64,000 nt of DNA from Lithodes maja. Its lineage: Eukaryota; Arthropoda; Malacostraca; Decapoda; Lithodidae. Shown here in pieces: positions 21,977-32,400 of the stretch; position 1 is the first letter of the stretch; each line of letters starts with the position of its first letter. A model generated the notes under the pieces. It saw nothing but the letters and a program-made list of their open reading frames with translations. It searched no databases and was not told where the DNA came from. The translations under genes and the position numbers were made by a program. The stretch is taken from positions 1 through 64,000 of the forward strand of contig JBAKBP010007480.1 in NCBI GenBank assembly GCA_037953745.1. The letters run 5' to 3'.

Positions 21977-22320
21977 GTCTGTTTGTAGTGCACCAGCCAT
22001 GTAGTGTGTTGAGATAGGGTTGAAGGAGATCTGTTGCTCTTTTTGGGTCATGGTGTGTGCATGTGAGTGTTATGTCATCTGCATAGGAGGCTAAGTTTAT
22101 TTGGGGCGTATTGGGTGTAGTTATATCGTGCATGTACAGATTGAAAAGTGCGGGTGATAGGACGGATCCTTGTGGGACTCCGTTTGGAAAGTTTCTGATT
22201 TTAGATGACTGACCGGCAAAAGAGACGTGTGCACATCTGCCTGCTAGGAAGTTGGCCAGCCACCTTTTTGTGTTGTTGTGCATGTTTGTGTTGTAGATTT
22301 TGTTTGGGAGGTTTGACGTA
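21977..22320 (-). pseudogene. Jockey-like LINE RT core fragment
   Basis: Contains RT motif B (NGVPQGSVLSPALFNLYM) and the catalytic box SYADDITLTC. It is directly continuous in protein sequence with the N-part at 31,470-30,996, which ends DISKAFDAIPRHNLT. Confidence 0.85.
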
Positions 22321-22660
22321 CCTCCCAACCTACCAAATAGGAAAACCTACTATTTGGTAGTAGTCTTGGAAAATCCAACGTCAAGGCTATTAACCTAATT
22401 GCAATGACGACTTGTCTATTTTGACTGCTATGTCGTCATTCCAACCGCGGTTAAAAAGAAAACGTCTAGAGTCTACTCCTTATCTTGCTCTAGGAGACGT
22501 TGTACATTAACCAAAACTATCACCGAAGGTGAAAAAAGCATAGAAGAGAAGAAAATGGGGTTTACCTTAGTTACCGCTTAAGGCCCATCCCGTGTTCCGT
22601 CATGTCCAGATCCCTGTCGAACGTGCGCATGAGCGACCCTCTCTTGTCATCACATCTCAC
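22318..22660. repeat. DIRS-A inverted terminal repeat (3' side)
   Basis: The sequence from AAATCCAACGTCAAGGCT to about 22,660 is the near-exact inverse of 30,693-30,985. The outermost 45 bases carry a small palindrome (ACCAAATAG ... CTATTTGGT) absent from the other repeat. Confidence 0.92.
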
Positions 22661-22719
22661 GCCAGCAGAAGAACGCGGATGGGCAGGGGTCCGGCGTGAG
22701 GGAGGGTATTACAGTATGT

Positions 22720-22834
22720 ACGTTGGATTTTCCAAGACTACTACCAAATAGTAGGTTTTCCTATTTGGTAGGTTGGGAGGTGCGTCAAACCTCCCAATTT
22801 GTTAGTAGTCTTGGCAAATCCAACGTCAAGGCTG
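22720..22834. other. DIRS-A internal complementary region
   Basis: 22,720-22,785 is the reverse complement of the element's outer left end (22,318-22,383). 22,790-22,834 is the reverse complement of the outer right end (30,953-30,993). The two halves are fused in the order expected for a circle junction. This is the template DIRS elements are thought to use to restore both ends. Confidence 0.9.
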
Positions 22835-23190
22835 CATAACAAATAGGAGGAGGACATCCAAGCCCAACCTACCAAAAAAACCAATGCATAAAACAAAATT
22901 ATGAATGACAAAGACACAATTTAAACAAGAGAGTTTAATAAAAGAGTGAAAACTGAGGAGTAGCTAAAAAGAACAGTTTTAACACATGCCCGTCATTCAT
23001 AGTAATGCAAAAACATAGACTTGTCTTAAACCAAAAAGGTACTGTACCCAAAATCCCTTTTCTTCCAAAACCAACAAAAACACTGAACACAAGAACAAAA
23101 CACCATTTTCAATGTGGCAAAAACACTTATGTACTGGAACAATACATAATCCCAAACTTGCAATCCAGTGTTGCAAACCCGTACCCCCCC
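22835..23190 (-). other. DIRS-A stretch between G17 tract and internal complementary region
   Basis: It holds the G17 tract (C17 on plus at 23,184-23,200) at its sense 5' edge and then AT-rich sequence. A reading frame runs in from the recombinase through the G tract to 23,026, but beyond the G tract it resembles nothing I know and is probably non-coding. Confidence 0.6.
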
Positions 23191-23269
23191 CCCCCCCCCC
23201 TTTGTCAAATAAAACAAAGGAAAAGAACGAGGGACAAGGGGGGAAGACCAGGGATCTTCGCCAGAGCAC

Positions 23270-24450
23270 CAGGAAACACGACCCCCGAGAGCAATCACCG
23301 GCCGAGGGGGTCGAACACTGGACACGGAGAGGTAGGAGGAGATGAAGGAATTGATAGAAGACCACAAAACCGCTGAGGCGATGGCAGGTAAGGATCGACG
23401 TGGCAGGAACCGGAAGGAGGCAGCAAAGGATCTGACATCGTGCGCAGAACCCCTACAAACGGGGTGACGGGCACGAACGGTCCGCCAAACGTGGTGGCCC
23501 ATCTGCACCTGCGAGAGCCTCCCACATGTCCGAGGAGACACCCACACAGCAGTACCCGACGGCGGCGCCACAGACGCAACAGAGGAGTGCAAGGCTGACA
23601 CCGGGCACAACACATGGCGAGGATGCCCACGCCGTAAAGCCTGGACGGTGAAAGGCTGGAAAACGAGGGCCTCCCTCCCATGCCTGGTAACAAAAGGAGG
23701 GGAGGAGGCGAACGAGACGCCATGCAAGGACGGGGAGAATCGCACGCAGTCCCGGGGCCGTGACAATCCCGCTAGTGCAGACACCCGATCCTCAGTGGCC
23801 AGAGCGACAAGGAAGAGTGGACGCCCGAGCAACGGAACCGGCGTAGCGGCCCTTGTATACGTGGGTGAAGCCAGAAGGACCAGAGCCCGCCCCAGATCCC
23901 ACTGCGGAGGGACCTGGCGCGGAGGCGGTCGATCCCGGAAGGCAGCCGTCAGGAAGGAATCCAGCTCCTGCGGCGGAACGACCAGCCCAGCGACGGACCC
24001 AAAGACCCCTGGACGGCAGACAAGTGGGTACGTATAGCATCGACTTGAAAGTGACGTGTACGGAAGAGGTGAAACAAGGAGCGTAGGACGAGGGAAGGAG
24101 AGCCAACTGGCAGGCGAGTGTCCTGTAGCCACCTAGTAAAAGACCTCCAGCGGGACCCGGAAGACCCCCAAGGAGAAGACGGCCAGGAACGCTGCAGGAA
24201 GTCAGTCAGGGCCCGGCCGGGGACCGGGAGCCACCGTGCCTCATGAACAAGCACGATGCGAAGGCCAACGAGGTCCGCAGGTCCCCAACCTAGCTCAAGT
24301 GGAAGCCGGAGACAGGTAGAGGGACCGGACTCGGGCACCACCGCGGCAACCGGGCGTACCAAGCCCGTGCCGGCCACAGAGGTGCGAGGAGCTAGACGCA
24401 GCCGCGGTACAGCCGCAGCCTCGCGAGGACTGGGCACATCAACAGCGCGT
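23270..24450 (-). pseudogene. DIRS-A tyrosine recombinase
   Basis: Frame 24,132-23,026 carries the arginine box (ATEDRVSALA), the HVLCPVSAL segment, AHDVRSFA (His-x-x-Arg) and FISSYLSV (Tyr nucleophile), colinear with DIRS-B and DIRS-C. The N-terminal core-binding part is in another frame (24,584-23,949: WRSFTRWLQ, IRTHLSAVQG). R, H, R and Tyr are all kept here, while surrounding conserved Lys, Asp and Asn positions are replaced. At least one frameshift, near 24,000. Confidence 0.8.
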
Positions 24451-26065
24451 CTGGTGGCGGAAAGATGTATATCGACCGCCACCTGTACCAGGCTACCATG
24501 AAAGCGTCCGGACCCCCCCCCCGGAGCGCGAGGCCGGAGGGAGAGGTCCAGAGGCAACAGGCGCGGCACCCCCGATGCGAACAAGGCGACCTCCGGAACA
24601 CCTCAGGAAGCCGCGAAGTCGGCGAATACAGTCTGTTGCATCGCCCATTCTACAAGAACGCCCTGCCCTCTCGACAGGGCGGCCGCCCACAGGGTGGAGG
24701 CATGCAAGGAGAACGGGTGTCGGTCCGCGAGGAAGAACAACTCCACCGAGACCCCCAATAGAGTCAACGACCTGGAGGACCCCCGCATTAGGAAACAGTG
24801 GACAGCTGTCTGAGTGTCCAACCCGAAGGCCACCGACTTACCCCGAAGGGCCAGCGCATGGTCCCGCAGGAAGAACAAAGGAACCAACAGTCCGAGGGCA
24901 GAAACGGGTAAGTGGAGGGAGACCCACCCATCTGCCGGGAAGTGGACGTCCCAGGTTCGATCGGGAACCTCACCCAACCTCGCTCGACGTATCTGTGTCT
25001 ACCCAGACCGTCGGCGGGGGGGGCGGTCCAGGGCACAGCCGCAGAGAGCGCGCCCCGAGCAACCCAGCGACCGAAGTGTCTGCGAACGGTACGCGGGAGC
25101 GGCAGGAGCCGATCCATAGGGGCAACGGAAACACCGCGGTGCCCACGAGGAGGAGGCGGCGTAGCCAGAGTCTCCCTAAGGGAAGGGGCAGAGCGGCCCA
25201 ATGCAGCGAACCCACGAACGAGTCCCAGAGCCACCCCGGGAGGGAGACCGAGTGCAACACGGCGAAGACCTTCCACCGAAGGTGCACCGCGGCCGGCAGA
25301 CCCCGGGTCACCGTAGTGCCGGACAAAACCCATGCGAGACCGACCCATGGCACGACACGCGACGGGGTCAAGCGTGACTTGGGAACACCGAAGGGGAACC
25401 CTAACCGTGCGACGTGGCGAACGACTGTGAGGGCGTCGCCTACGCACAGTCCTAGGGCTTTGGAAACTACCAACCAATCGGCCAAGGAAAACAGGATCTG
25501 GAGCCCGCTCCTGAGGAGAGGACCCGGAGCCTGCCCCACCATGGCGGAGAAGATCTGCGGTGCGATGTGGAGACCGAAGGGAAGGCCGTCGAACAGGAAC
25601 ACACGATCGGAAGTCCGAACGGCCAAGAATCGCTGGAAGCGAGGATGGAGAGGAACGAGCCAAGACGCATTCTGGAGGGCCAGCGACACTACCCACGACA
25701 GAGGGCGCAGGGCCAGGCGTACCTGGGGTACCGGCAGCATCCGAAACCGTGTGTGCACGATGTGCCCGTTGAGGGCCGACAGATCCACCACCGGTCGCAT
25801 CGCGTCGCAGTTCGTCTACGGTACCAGAAAGACACGGGAGAGGAAAACCGGGTGACCGGTGGTCAACTCCCTCGACGCTACCCAGCTCGGGCATGGAAGT
25901 GAACACGTGGGCCACCTCTGAAGAGATGGGCCGGCGTCGGTGACAAGAGCGGAGTGGGGGTCTGGACGTCCACCTCCAGGTGAGACCCCTCCGCGCAACC
26001 CGCCGCCCCCAACGTCCCTCGCGGCCACCGAGGGGCGCAAGGGCGAAAACAACCCGAGGGAGCAC
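24450..26065 (-). pseudogene. DIRS-A RT-RNase H with altered catalytic residues
   Basis: The frames are 26,065 (GLTWRW linker), 25,800-24,970 (RT) and 24,977-24,603 (RNase H). RT landmarks are MRPVVDLSALN, GLPFGLHIAPQIF and PTVWVDTD. Compared with DIRS-B, motif A SIDLKDAYW reads SLALQNASW. The YLDDWLVV box, known from the family and seen as LDDWLVV in DIRS-B, reads SLADWLVV. The RNase H WADALSR reads WAAALSR. The catalytic aspartate of motif A, the first of motif C and an RNase H aspartate are all alanine (GCC at motif C, read directly). The enzyme cannot be active as seen. Confidence 0.82.
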
Positions 26066-26834
26066 CCGAGAGGAGGGGAGCGACCCGGTCGGCCAGGCGA
26101 GAAGGAGAACAAGGAGACCGACCCAGAGAACCTACACATTGTGTTGACGTGGAGGTACCCCCGGTACGGGCCATGCGGGCATGAGCGCCACGTTGACCTC
26201 CTCAACCCCCCCCCAACCTCGTCGAAAAGGGCGGGCCACCCCAACCCCAGGCTGTCGCGGGGCTGACCCCGTCGAAGGGCGGCCGGAAGTGGAAGGCCGG
26301 CCAGCCCCGACACGGCGGGGATGAAAGGGGGCAAGAACAGAAGGGCGAGACGAAACCGACGCACTGGCCTGCAACGTCCCAGTCCTGCGCCCGTGCAAGG
26401 CGGCAGCACTTGCAGCAGCACCCCGAAGAGGACCGGCAGAAGGACGGGACTGAGAAGACCCCGCGCGCGACACAGCGCGTCGGTGCGTGTCGTAAGCAGG
26501 GTCCGCAACGACACAGCGCGTCGTCGCGTGTCGGAAGCAGGGGCCGCCGACAGAGAAGCGTAGCATTCCCCAGCATCCTGCTCAAAAAAACCCGACGTAT
26601 ATAGCGCAGAGTACAACAAACCCTGACGAATATCCAAGGGGGCCGGCCGGCAGAACGAGGACCGTACCGTCAGGCGTTGCCGAGTTGCCGCGCACAAAAC
26701 CGCCTTCAGCTCGGGAACCAAAGACACCGCGAGCCGAAGGTGGATCCGCTGAACGCGGTCCAAACCCTCGCGAAGATCGCCTGGCGCAGACGCCTCGATA
26801 AGCCGCAGGTGGTGAACAGACGTCTGGAGGGAAC

Positions 26835-28702
26835 CTAAAGACAAGACAATAAGTCCGTCACCCTCTGTCGCAAGGGAAAATCCTTGGCGACAGAGGGCTG
26901 ATCCGGGTGAGAGAAGAACGGGGTAGCAATAGAACAAAGTTCAAGAACGGGCGCGCTTATCCAGAACCAGAACGCGCCGTCCAACCCGGCGACAGACACA
27001 AGAGGAGGCAAAAGCAGTGATGACTCCGGGGGAGGGACTGAAGGAGAGCCGTCGACGGATCGGTTGGTGAAGTCGAAGGCCTCAGCAAACCAGGCCTCCA
27101 ATGGGAGAGGGTGACCGAGCATGATGGCTAAGCCAGGCGTACCGGCGTCGCACAAACCTGTCCCATAGGAGGACAGACCCGTCAACACAGCCAGGGACTG
27201 AACAGCCGGAAGGATGTCAGGGCGGCTGAAGTCTGACCAGAGCGTAGGCCTTCAGAAGGGAGAGGGACCGTAGCAGGGGTAGGTAGGGTGAGGCGCTGAG
27301 GGTGTGTCACCGCCAAGAAGCGCGAGAAGAGGGAGTCTTGCATCGACTCCAAGCGCCCGTCGATGCGTGACACAAACCAGCCCTGCATAGCCGACAATCG
27401 ATCCGAGAGAGGCGACCCCACCCAAGATTGGTCGACCCGCAGGGGCGAGCGTGAGCGGGAGCGAGACCCACGACACGAACCAGCAGCGTCGCGGCCCAAG
27501 GAAGGCGAGCGACGACGGTTGTGTCGCCGTTGAGGGACTCGTCCCCGATCACGAACGGCCGAGGGGGAAACAGCACCATCCCCCTCTACCAGCGACACGT
27601 CAGCTCCTGAGAAAGGGGACCCCGAAACCTCGCTAAACCCCACCGAGGCAAGAGGAGGGGTACCCCCCTGGCGAGACGGTAAGTGAAGGTCAGGAAGAGA
27701 AGAATGAGGAGGAGCAGGACGACGGGAGTGGGAAGGCTGGCCGGGTGAAAGGAGGCCAGAAGGAGCCGTGGGGGGAAACAGAGCAAGGAACCCCGGGGCT
27801 GAGATAACAGGGCGGCCCGACACCGAGGCGGAGGAGGGAGGGACCTCCACCGTGGGACGAGACCGTGAAGGAAGAATAGGCACTGAAGCAGGTGAAGTAG
27901 GAGAAGCAACGACATCCAGGCGGACCCTCCTGGACAGTGTAGGAGGAGGGAGCAGAGGGCCAGCTACAGCATGAACAACCGCGCGCGGAGAGGACAACGT
28001 AAGAGGAAGTCGTCTGGGCTGGGGAAGCAGGCGGAAGGGAGTAGAGCCCCTATCCGTAGAAGCCAGGGGAGGGCGCACAGGGGCAGAGCCGCTAACCCCG
28101 GCCTCAGGGCGAGAACCATGACGAGGGCGAAGGGCGTCGTCAAGGCGATCAGGAGGACGACGAGGGGCAGTAGAGGACGGACGACGAGGCGAGCGAGAGC
28201 GTGGACGGAGCTGGGGAACCAACCCCCCCCGACGATGTGACGACCGGCTGCGGGACCCAGGGGAGAGGGCCCGAGCAGGGAGAGGGCCAGGTGAACGGCC
28301 TTCAGTCGGGTCAGGGATACCCAGGGCGACGCTGATCCGGTCGGCAACAAAGGCCGGGGAACGGTGGCCCACAGTTCTAATGTGGCGGGAGACCATCGTC
28401 CACACCGACTGAAGGGAAGCAGAGGCCACAGCCGCCGCCGAGGAACCAGGGCTATGGTGCAGCACATCCACCAGGGCCAGACACGTGCCACACAGAGCAG
28501 GAAGGTAGGCCGTAGAGGACACACAGAGCGAGTGGCGCAAGCAGGACTTGTGGCTCTCCAAGCACGGGGAGCGACAACCAAGGCGAAAGCAAGGCAGCCG
28601 ACCTGCACTGGAAGAACACACACCATAATCAGCACGTCGAAGGAGTAAGTGGAGAGAATGTCCAAGAAGAACCAGGGAAGGAGCATGGGGAAACAGGAAC
28701 AC
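26835..28702 (-). pseudogene. DIRS-A gag-like protein
   Basis: Frame 28,702-27,182 (506 codons) plus a second frame to 26,835. The N-terminus has a cysteine cluster with the spacing C-x10-C-x2-C (SLCVSSTAYLPALCGTC) seen in the gags of DIRS-B and the 62-kb copy. Then come Arg/Ser-rich stretches (SRSRSSHRR, RSRSPRR, SRSRSPLR) of the kind seen at 42,520 in DIRS-B, probably nucleic-acid binding. Long overlapping frames on the plus strand reflect the strong base skew and are not genes. Confidence 0.65.
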
Positions 28703-28716
28703 ACAGGACAGGACAA

Positions 28717-28785
28717 CACGAGCTTAGGCTCAAATCCTGTATACTACAATTAGGTGAGTACAATTAGGTGAGTACAGGCAAACAG
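28717..28785 (+). mobile_element. 70-bp CR1/L2-like LINE 3' tail
   Basis: Matches the 3' end of the LINE at 14,345-18,487, including CTTAGGCTCAAATCCTGTAT and two ATTAGGTGAGTAC repeats. Extreme 5' truncation inside DIRS-A. Confidence 0.8.
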
Positions 28786-28998
28786 GTATCCGTACTCACC
28801 CTAAACTGGGAGCACAGAGGCAGGTGAGGAGGGCAGCCGAGGCGGAAGAGCACTAGCAGAACCTGCAAAGATGGAGAAAGTGTTAACCACCACTCAACAT
28901 CTTACATGCAGGGCCTATAACACCAGTAAAGTGCATACACCAATATAGTATCAGGCAACAAGATGACATCAAAAAGGTCAACAGTGAAAGCCAACTAT

Positions 28999-29143
28999 AA
29001 CCGCAAATTTGCGGGCCAATGGAGGCATAACCGTACCGACACAACCCTCCCGCATCTTTGAGGGACCCCCCAGCGATCACCGCAAATTTGCGGGGAGCCG
29101 AAATGTCCCAGAGGACCGAATTGAGCTCCCGCAAATTTGCGGG
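28999..29143. promoter_or_regulatory. Cluster of CCCGCAAATTTGCGGG palindromes in the DIRS-A leader
   Basis: CCGCAAATTTGCGGG at 29,001, CCGCAAATTTGCGGGG at 29,080 and CCCGCAAATTTGCGGG at 29,128, with a decayed relative (CCCGCATCTTTGAGGG) at about 29,049. They lie upstream of gag in sense orientation. A protein-binding operator or promoter cluster is an inference. Confidence 0.5.
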
Positions 29144-30068
29144 ACCGGCCGAGATGGTCCAGCGCCGAAAAAGCGAGAGGAGCGTCTAGGGAATACCAAA
29201 AAAGGCCACAAAAAAGCGTCAACTCCTTATGAACTCCAAGCGATGATGGCCATCAAGCTGAGCAGTGTCTTCCTTGAATTGATCCTAACTCAACCGGTAA
29301 AGGGAGAGGCAAGGAAGACACACCAGGGGAGAGGAGGCACATCCCCCAGGAACCACCCAACCCACAGAGATAGAGCAAAGCCCATGAGGAGAAGTGGCAG
29401 GGAGGGTGGTTTAGCACAAACAGGGGCCCCCGTGGGGTACCCCTGAATTGGGCAAAATAGATTATGAAAGGATGGAGGTGAAACAGGAAGAGAAAACAAA
29501 AACCAGTAAATGAAACTGGCGAGAAAAAGGGTGGCCTAGCCGTGAGCAGAGAATGTGTCGGGGGCGAAAAACCCTGTGGTGTGAAGGAGGGGCCCCCGTG
29601 GGGTACCCCTGGATTATCACGAACCACCTGTCGCCCAGGCCCTTGAGACACAGTGAAGGCTCGAAAGGGGGGACTCGGGAATAACGCTAATAATGCGGCC
29701 GACACAAACTCTACAAACAGCACCGCCACCAACGAAATCTCAGATTGTTTACCAACGGTACACCTTAGGCTATGAAAAAATGAAAACTCATAGGGGCATA
29801 GCAATTCCGGGATGAGAAAACCAGCTAGGCTAAAATAAGCTAAAAGCTAAACTATGCCCAGACTAACAGGAAAAAAGAATATGAAAAGAGAAAGAATGAA
29901 AAACATATACGAGGAACGCCAGGCGCCCCCGTACCTTCGGTAGGCTATTTCCACACGCGTCTCCATTATACACACTTAGGAGCCCATTTACGTGTGCCCT
30001 AGATCACGTAACATCTGTCTAACAAAAAAGAAGGCCAGATAAGCCGAAACGAACCTAAACAGGGTGAA
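29144..30068 (-). other. DIRS-A leader, no gene recognised
   Basis: Non-coding by eye. The block CCCCCGTGGGGTACCCCTG occurs twice, at about 29,427 and 29,592. The A-depletion of the coding part fades here. Confidence 0.5.
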
Positions 30069-30640
30069 TTAACCTCTGAAGTGCTGACGTATTTGAGGTT
30101 TTTCGTCACTAAAATATTCATTGTACCATTAATAGCATTAATAATTATCCATATGCGCCTATTATGGGTTGATTATAAAGGTATTAACCTGAAACAACAA
30201 TAAAACGAGTGAAAACAGCGTTTGGATGGTCAAAATCGGAGATATAGCCCGCGAGTTGTATAATGTATGGGTGAGGCAAGCTACCTTCCCGCCAATTTTC
30301 CCCAAGGCCACTGCGACACAGTCGATCGATACTCTCTCTCTCTCTCTCTTGCACTCGATGGCCATCAGTGATGACAACACCCTGCTTGCAACTCGCTAAT
30401 GTTAGCACGGAAATATACCTCAGAATAAGGGAATAATAGGGAAAATAGGTGATAACTGAGGAATAGGAGGAAAGTGGGGAAGGAGGGGAGGTAGAGGACT
30501 GAGATTTTGCATGGCCCAGGGGCCAAAAAAAAAAAAAAAATAAAAAAAAAAAAAATAAAAAAAAAAAAAAAATTTCGATGTAAAAAGTTGATTTTTAGTT
30601 TTACTTACTCCAGAGAGTCTTCCCGCAGCTCCCGGGTTAA
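30069..30640. mobile_element. TTAA MITE C1 in the DIRS-A leader
   Basis: TTAACCTCTGAAGTGCTGACG at the left; the right end inverted is TTAACCCGGGAGCTGCGGG. TTAA at 30,069-30,072 and 30,637-30,640. It contains a ~48-nt A-rich run (30,524-30,572). Same family as C2. Confidence 0.8.
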
Positions 30641-30692
30641 AGGAGCACAACAAAAGCGACTTCATTCAATGGAGCGCGTGAAAAAATGATGA

Positions 30693-30995
30693 CAAGAGAG
30701 GGTCGCTCATGCGCACGTTCGACAGGGATCTGCACATGACGGAACACGGGATGGGCCTTAAGCGGTAACTAAGGTAAACCCCTTTTTCTTCTCTTCTATG
30801 CTTTTTTCACCTTCGGTGGTAGTTTTGGTTAATGTACAACGTCTCCTAGAGCAAGATAAGGAGTAGACTCTAGACGTTTTCTTTTTAACCGCGGTTGGAA
30901 TGACGACATAGCAGTCAAAATAGACAAGTCGTCATTGCAATTAGGTTAATAGCCTTGACGTTGGATTTGCCAAGACTACTAACAAATTGTTAGGT
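30693..30995. repeat. DIRS-A inverted terminal repeat (5' side)
   Basis: Near-exact inverse of 22,360-22,660, ending ACTAACAAATTG at the LINE junction. Confidence 0.92.
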
Positions 30996-31515
30996 TGTGG
31001 CGGGGGATGGCATCGAAGGCTTTACTAATGTCGAGTGTGGCTAATAGTGATCTGTGTGGTGGTCTAGCTGAGTTGATGCCGTCAAAAGCTCTTTGTGTAA
31101 GGTCTGTGAGAAGAGTGTTTGTGGAGTGCAGTGGCCTAAAGCCATGTTGTGTTGAAGCTAGGGGTAGGTCGGGTGTAATTAGTTGTAATACTAGGCGTTC
31201 CATGACTTTGGAGGGGGAGCAAAGGAGTGTGATGAGGCGGTGCGAGGAGGGTAGCGTGGGGTCTTTGTTGGGTTTGGGGAATGTGATGATGATACCATGC
31301 TTCCAAATGTCTGGTATTGTGTTGTGTGAATAGCTGTAGTTTGATATGTTAGTGAGTGCTTGTATGCCTTGTGGTCCCAGGTGTCTGAGGTGTATGTTGC
31401 TTATGTTGTCTAGGCCACAGGCGGGTGATTGCTTGAGATTGTTGATGATATGCTTTGTCTGGTACAGAGTTGTTACAGAGTATTGTTGTTATCTGTTGTT
31501 ACAGAGTATAGTGTC
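30996..31515 (-). pseudogene. Jockey-like LINE RT N-terminal part
   Basis: Encodes the RT fingers: ACGLDNISNIHL, GIIITFPKPNKDP, STQHGFRPLHSTNTLL, then motif A LDISKAFDAI. The coding sequence runs straight into DIRS-A. The 5' edge near 31,470-31,515 is approximate and abuts DIRS-B sequence. Confidence 0.8.
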
Positions 31516-31549
31516 TCGGGCTTGGCCCAGACCGATAGTAAGCTGTGGA

Positions 31550-32278
31550 TTAACCTAAGAAGTGCGCATGGGGGGTATGAGACACCACACTCCTGTGCTG
31601 ACGTATTTGAGCTGTTCCCATCACTAACATCGTTATTTTACCATAAATAGCATTAATACTGCCCCAGTATGTAGTCGATTCCGAATCAATAAGGGAGTTT
31701 GAAAGTAATCTTGATAAAGCATGGGGAAGACAAGATTTGAAGTTTGATTATAAAACAAAAATACAGAATAGTAAAAATGTTGCGTCTGCTACCGCCGCCG
31801 CCAACACCGTGAACGACCGCAGCAGTGCAAGTACTGGTACTGAGCTGGATACACAGGCATAGTTTGCCTTTTTCCAGAGGATCTACTGTAAGAAACTGTA
31901 AGAATATGCGCCTATTATAGGTTGATTATAAAGGTATTAACCTGTTACAACAATAAAACAAGTGGAAACAGTGTTTGGATGGTCAAAATCGGCGATACAG
32001 GCCGGGAGTTACATAATGTATGGCTGAGGCAACCTCCCTGCCCTCCACCCCTCCCCTTGTCTGGAGAGACACTTTTCCGCAATAGTCTCTCTCTCGCTCT
32101 TTCCCACGCTTGGTAACAGTGGATGACAACGCCCTGCTACCAACTCGCTAATGTTAGCACGAAAATAAACCACAGAATAAGGGAATAACAGGGAAAATAG
32201 GTGATAACTGAAGGAGGGGAGGAAAGTGGGGAAGGAGGGGAGGTGGAAGAGTGATATTTGGCATGGCCCAGGGGCAAA

Positions 32279-32314
<36 letters not shown>

Positions 32315-32400
32315 GGATTTTTTTCCCCCCTTACTCTTAATAGTCTTCCCGCAGTCCGCCGGGGGAATTCTTAAGAGTCTTCCCGCAGTTCCCGGGTTAA
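31550..32400. mobile_element. TTAA MITE C2, interrupted by a CR1 fragment
   Basis: TTAA at 31,550-31,553 and 32,397-32,400, with the same right end as C1 (TTAACCCGGGAACTGCGGG inverted). It is interrupted at AGCATTAAT | ATATGCGCC by 31,658-31,902; C1 shows almost the uninterrupted order there. A T30 run at 32,281-32,310 occupies the place of C1's A run. Confidence 0.8.
31658..31902 (+). mobile_element. CR1-type LINE 3' end inside MITE C2
   Basis: Encodes the last ~65 residues (LPQYVVDSESIREFESNLD, KNVASATAAANT, ending at a TAG) and the ACTGTAAGAA repeat tail. Same family as 40,291, 47,073 and 50,957. Confidence 0.85.

Larger units (their letters stand above)
22318..30995 (-). mobile_element. 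DIRS-A: structurally complete DIRS element
   Basis: About 8.7 kb inserted in the Jockey-like LINE RT gene. It has inverted terminal repeats of about 300 bp (22,318-22,660 and 30,693-30,995), an internal complementary region (22,720-22,834) and, in sense order, gag, RT-RNase H and recombinase. No target duplication is seen, as known for DIRS, which integrates a circle by recombinase. Its coding part is strongly A-poor on the sense strand, unlike the repeats and the neighbours. Several catalytic residues are lost. Confidence 0.9.
18969..31515 (-). mobile_element. Jockey-like LINE, 5'-truncated and split by three insertions
   Basis: Sense pieces are about 31,515-30,996 (RT N-part), 22,320-21,977 (RT core), 20,959-20,902 and 19,935-18,969 (C-terminus plus (AAC)n tail). 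They are separated by DIRS-A, a CR1-like LINE end (TSD GATTAA) and a Tigger-like MITE (TA duplication). The protein sequence continues across each junction, for example NRLN to LAPAKST across the LINE and GEHE to YIPQLT across the MITE. It sits in the RT-RNase H linker of DIRS-B. Confidence 0.85.

Noticed and set aside
24575..25855. Long plus-strand open frame of 426 codons, and several others across 23-28.7 kb
   Set aside because: They lie antisense to DIRS-A coding sequence with RT and recombinase motifs. The T-poor plus strand has few stop codons, so long spurious frames are expected.
22318..30995. Reading the paired ~300-bp inverted repeats as a composite DNA transposon
   Set aside because: RT, RNase H and tyrosine recombinase genes plus the internal complementary region identify DIRS; no DDE transposase lies between the repeats.
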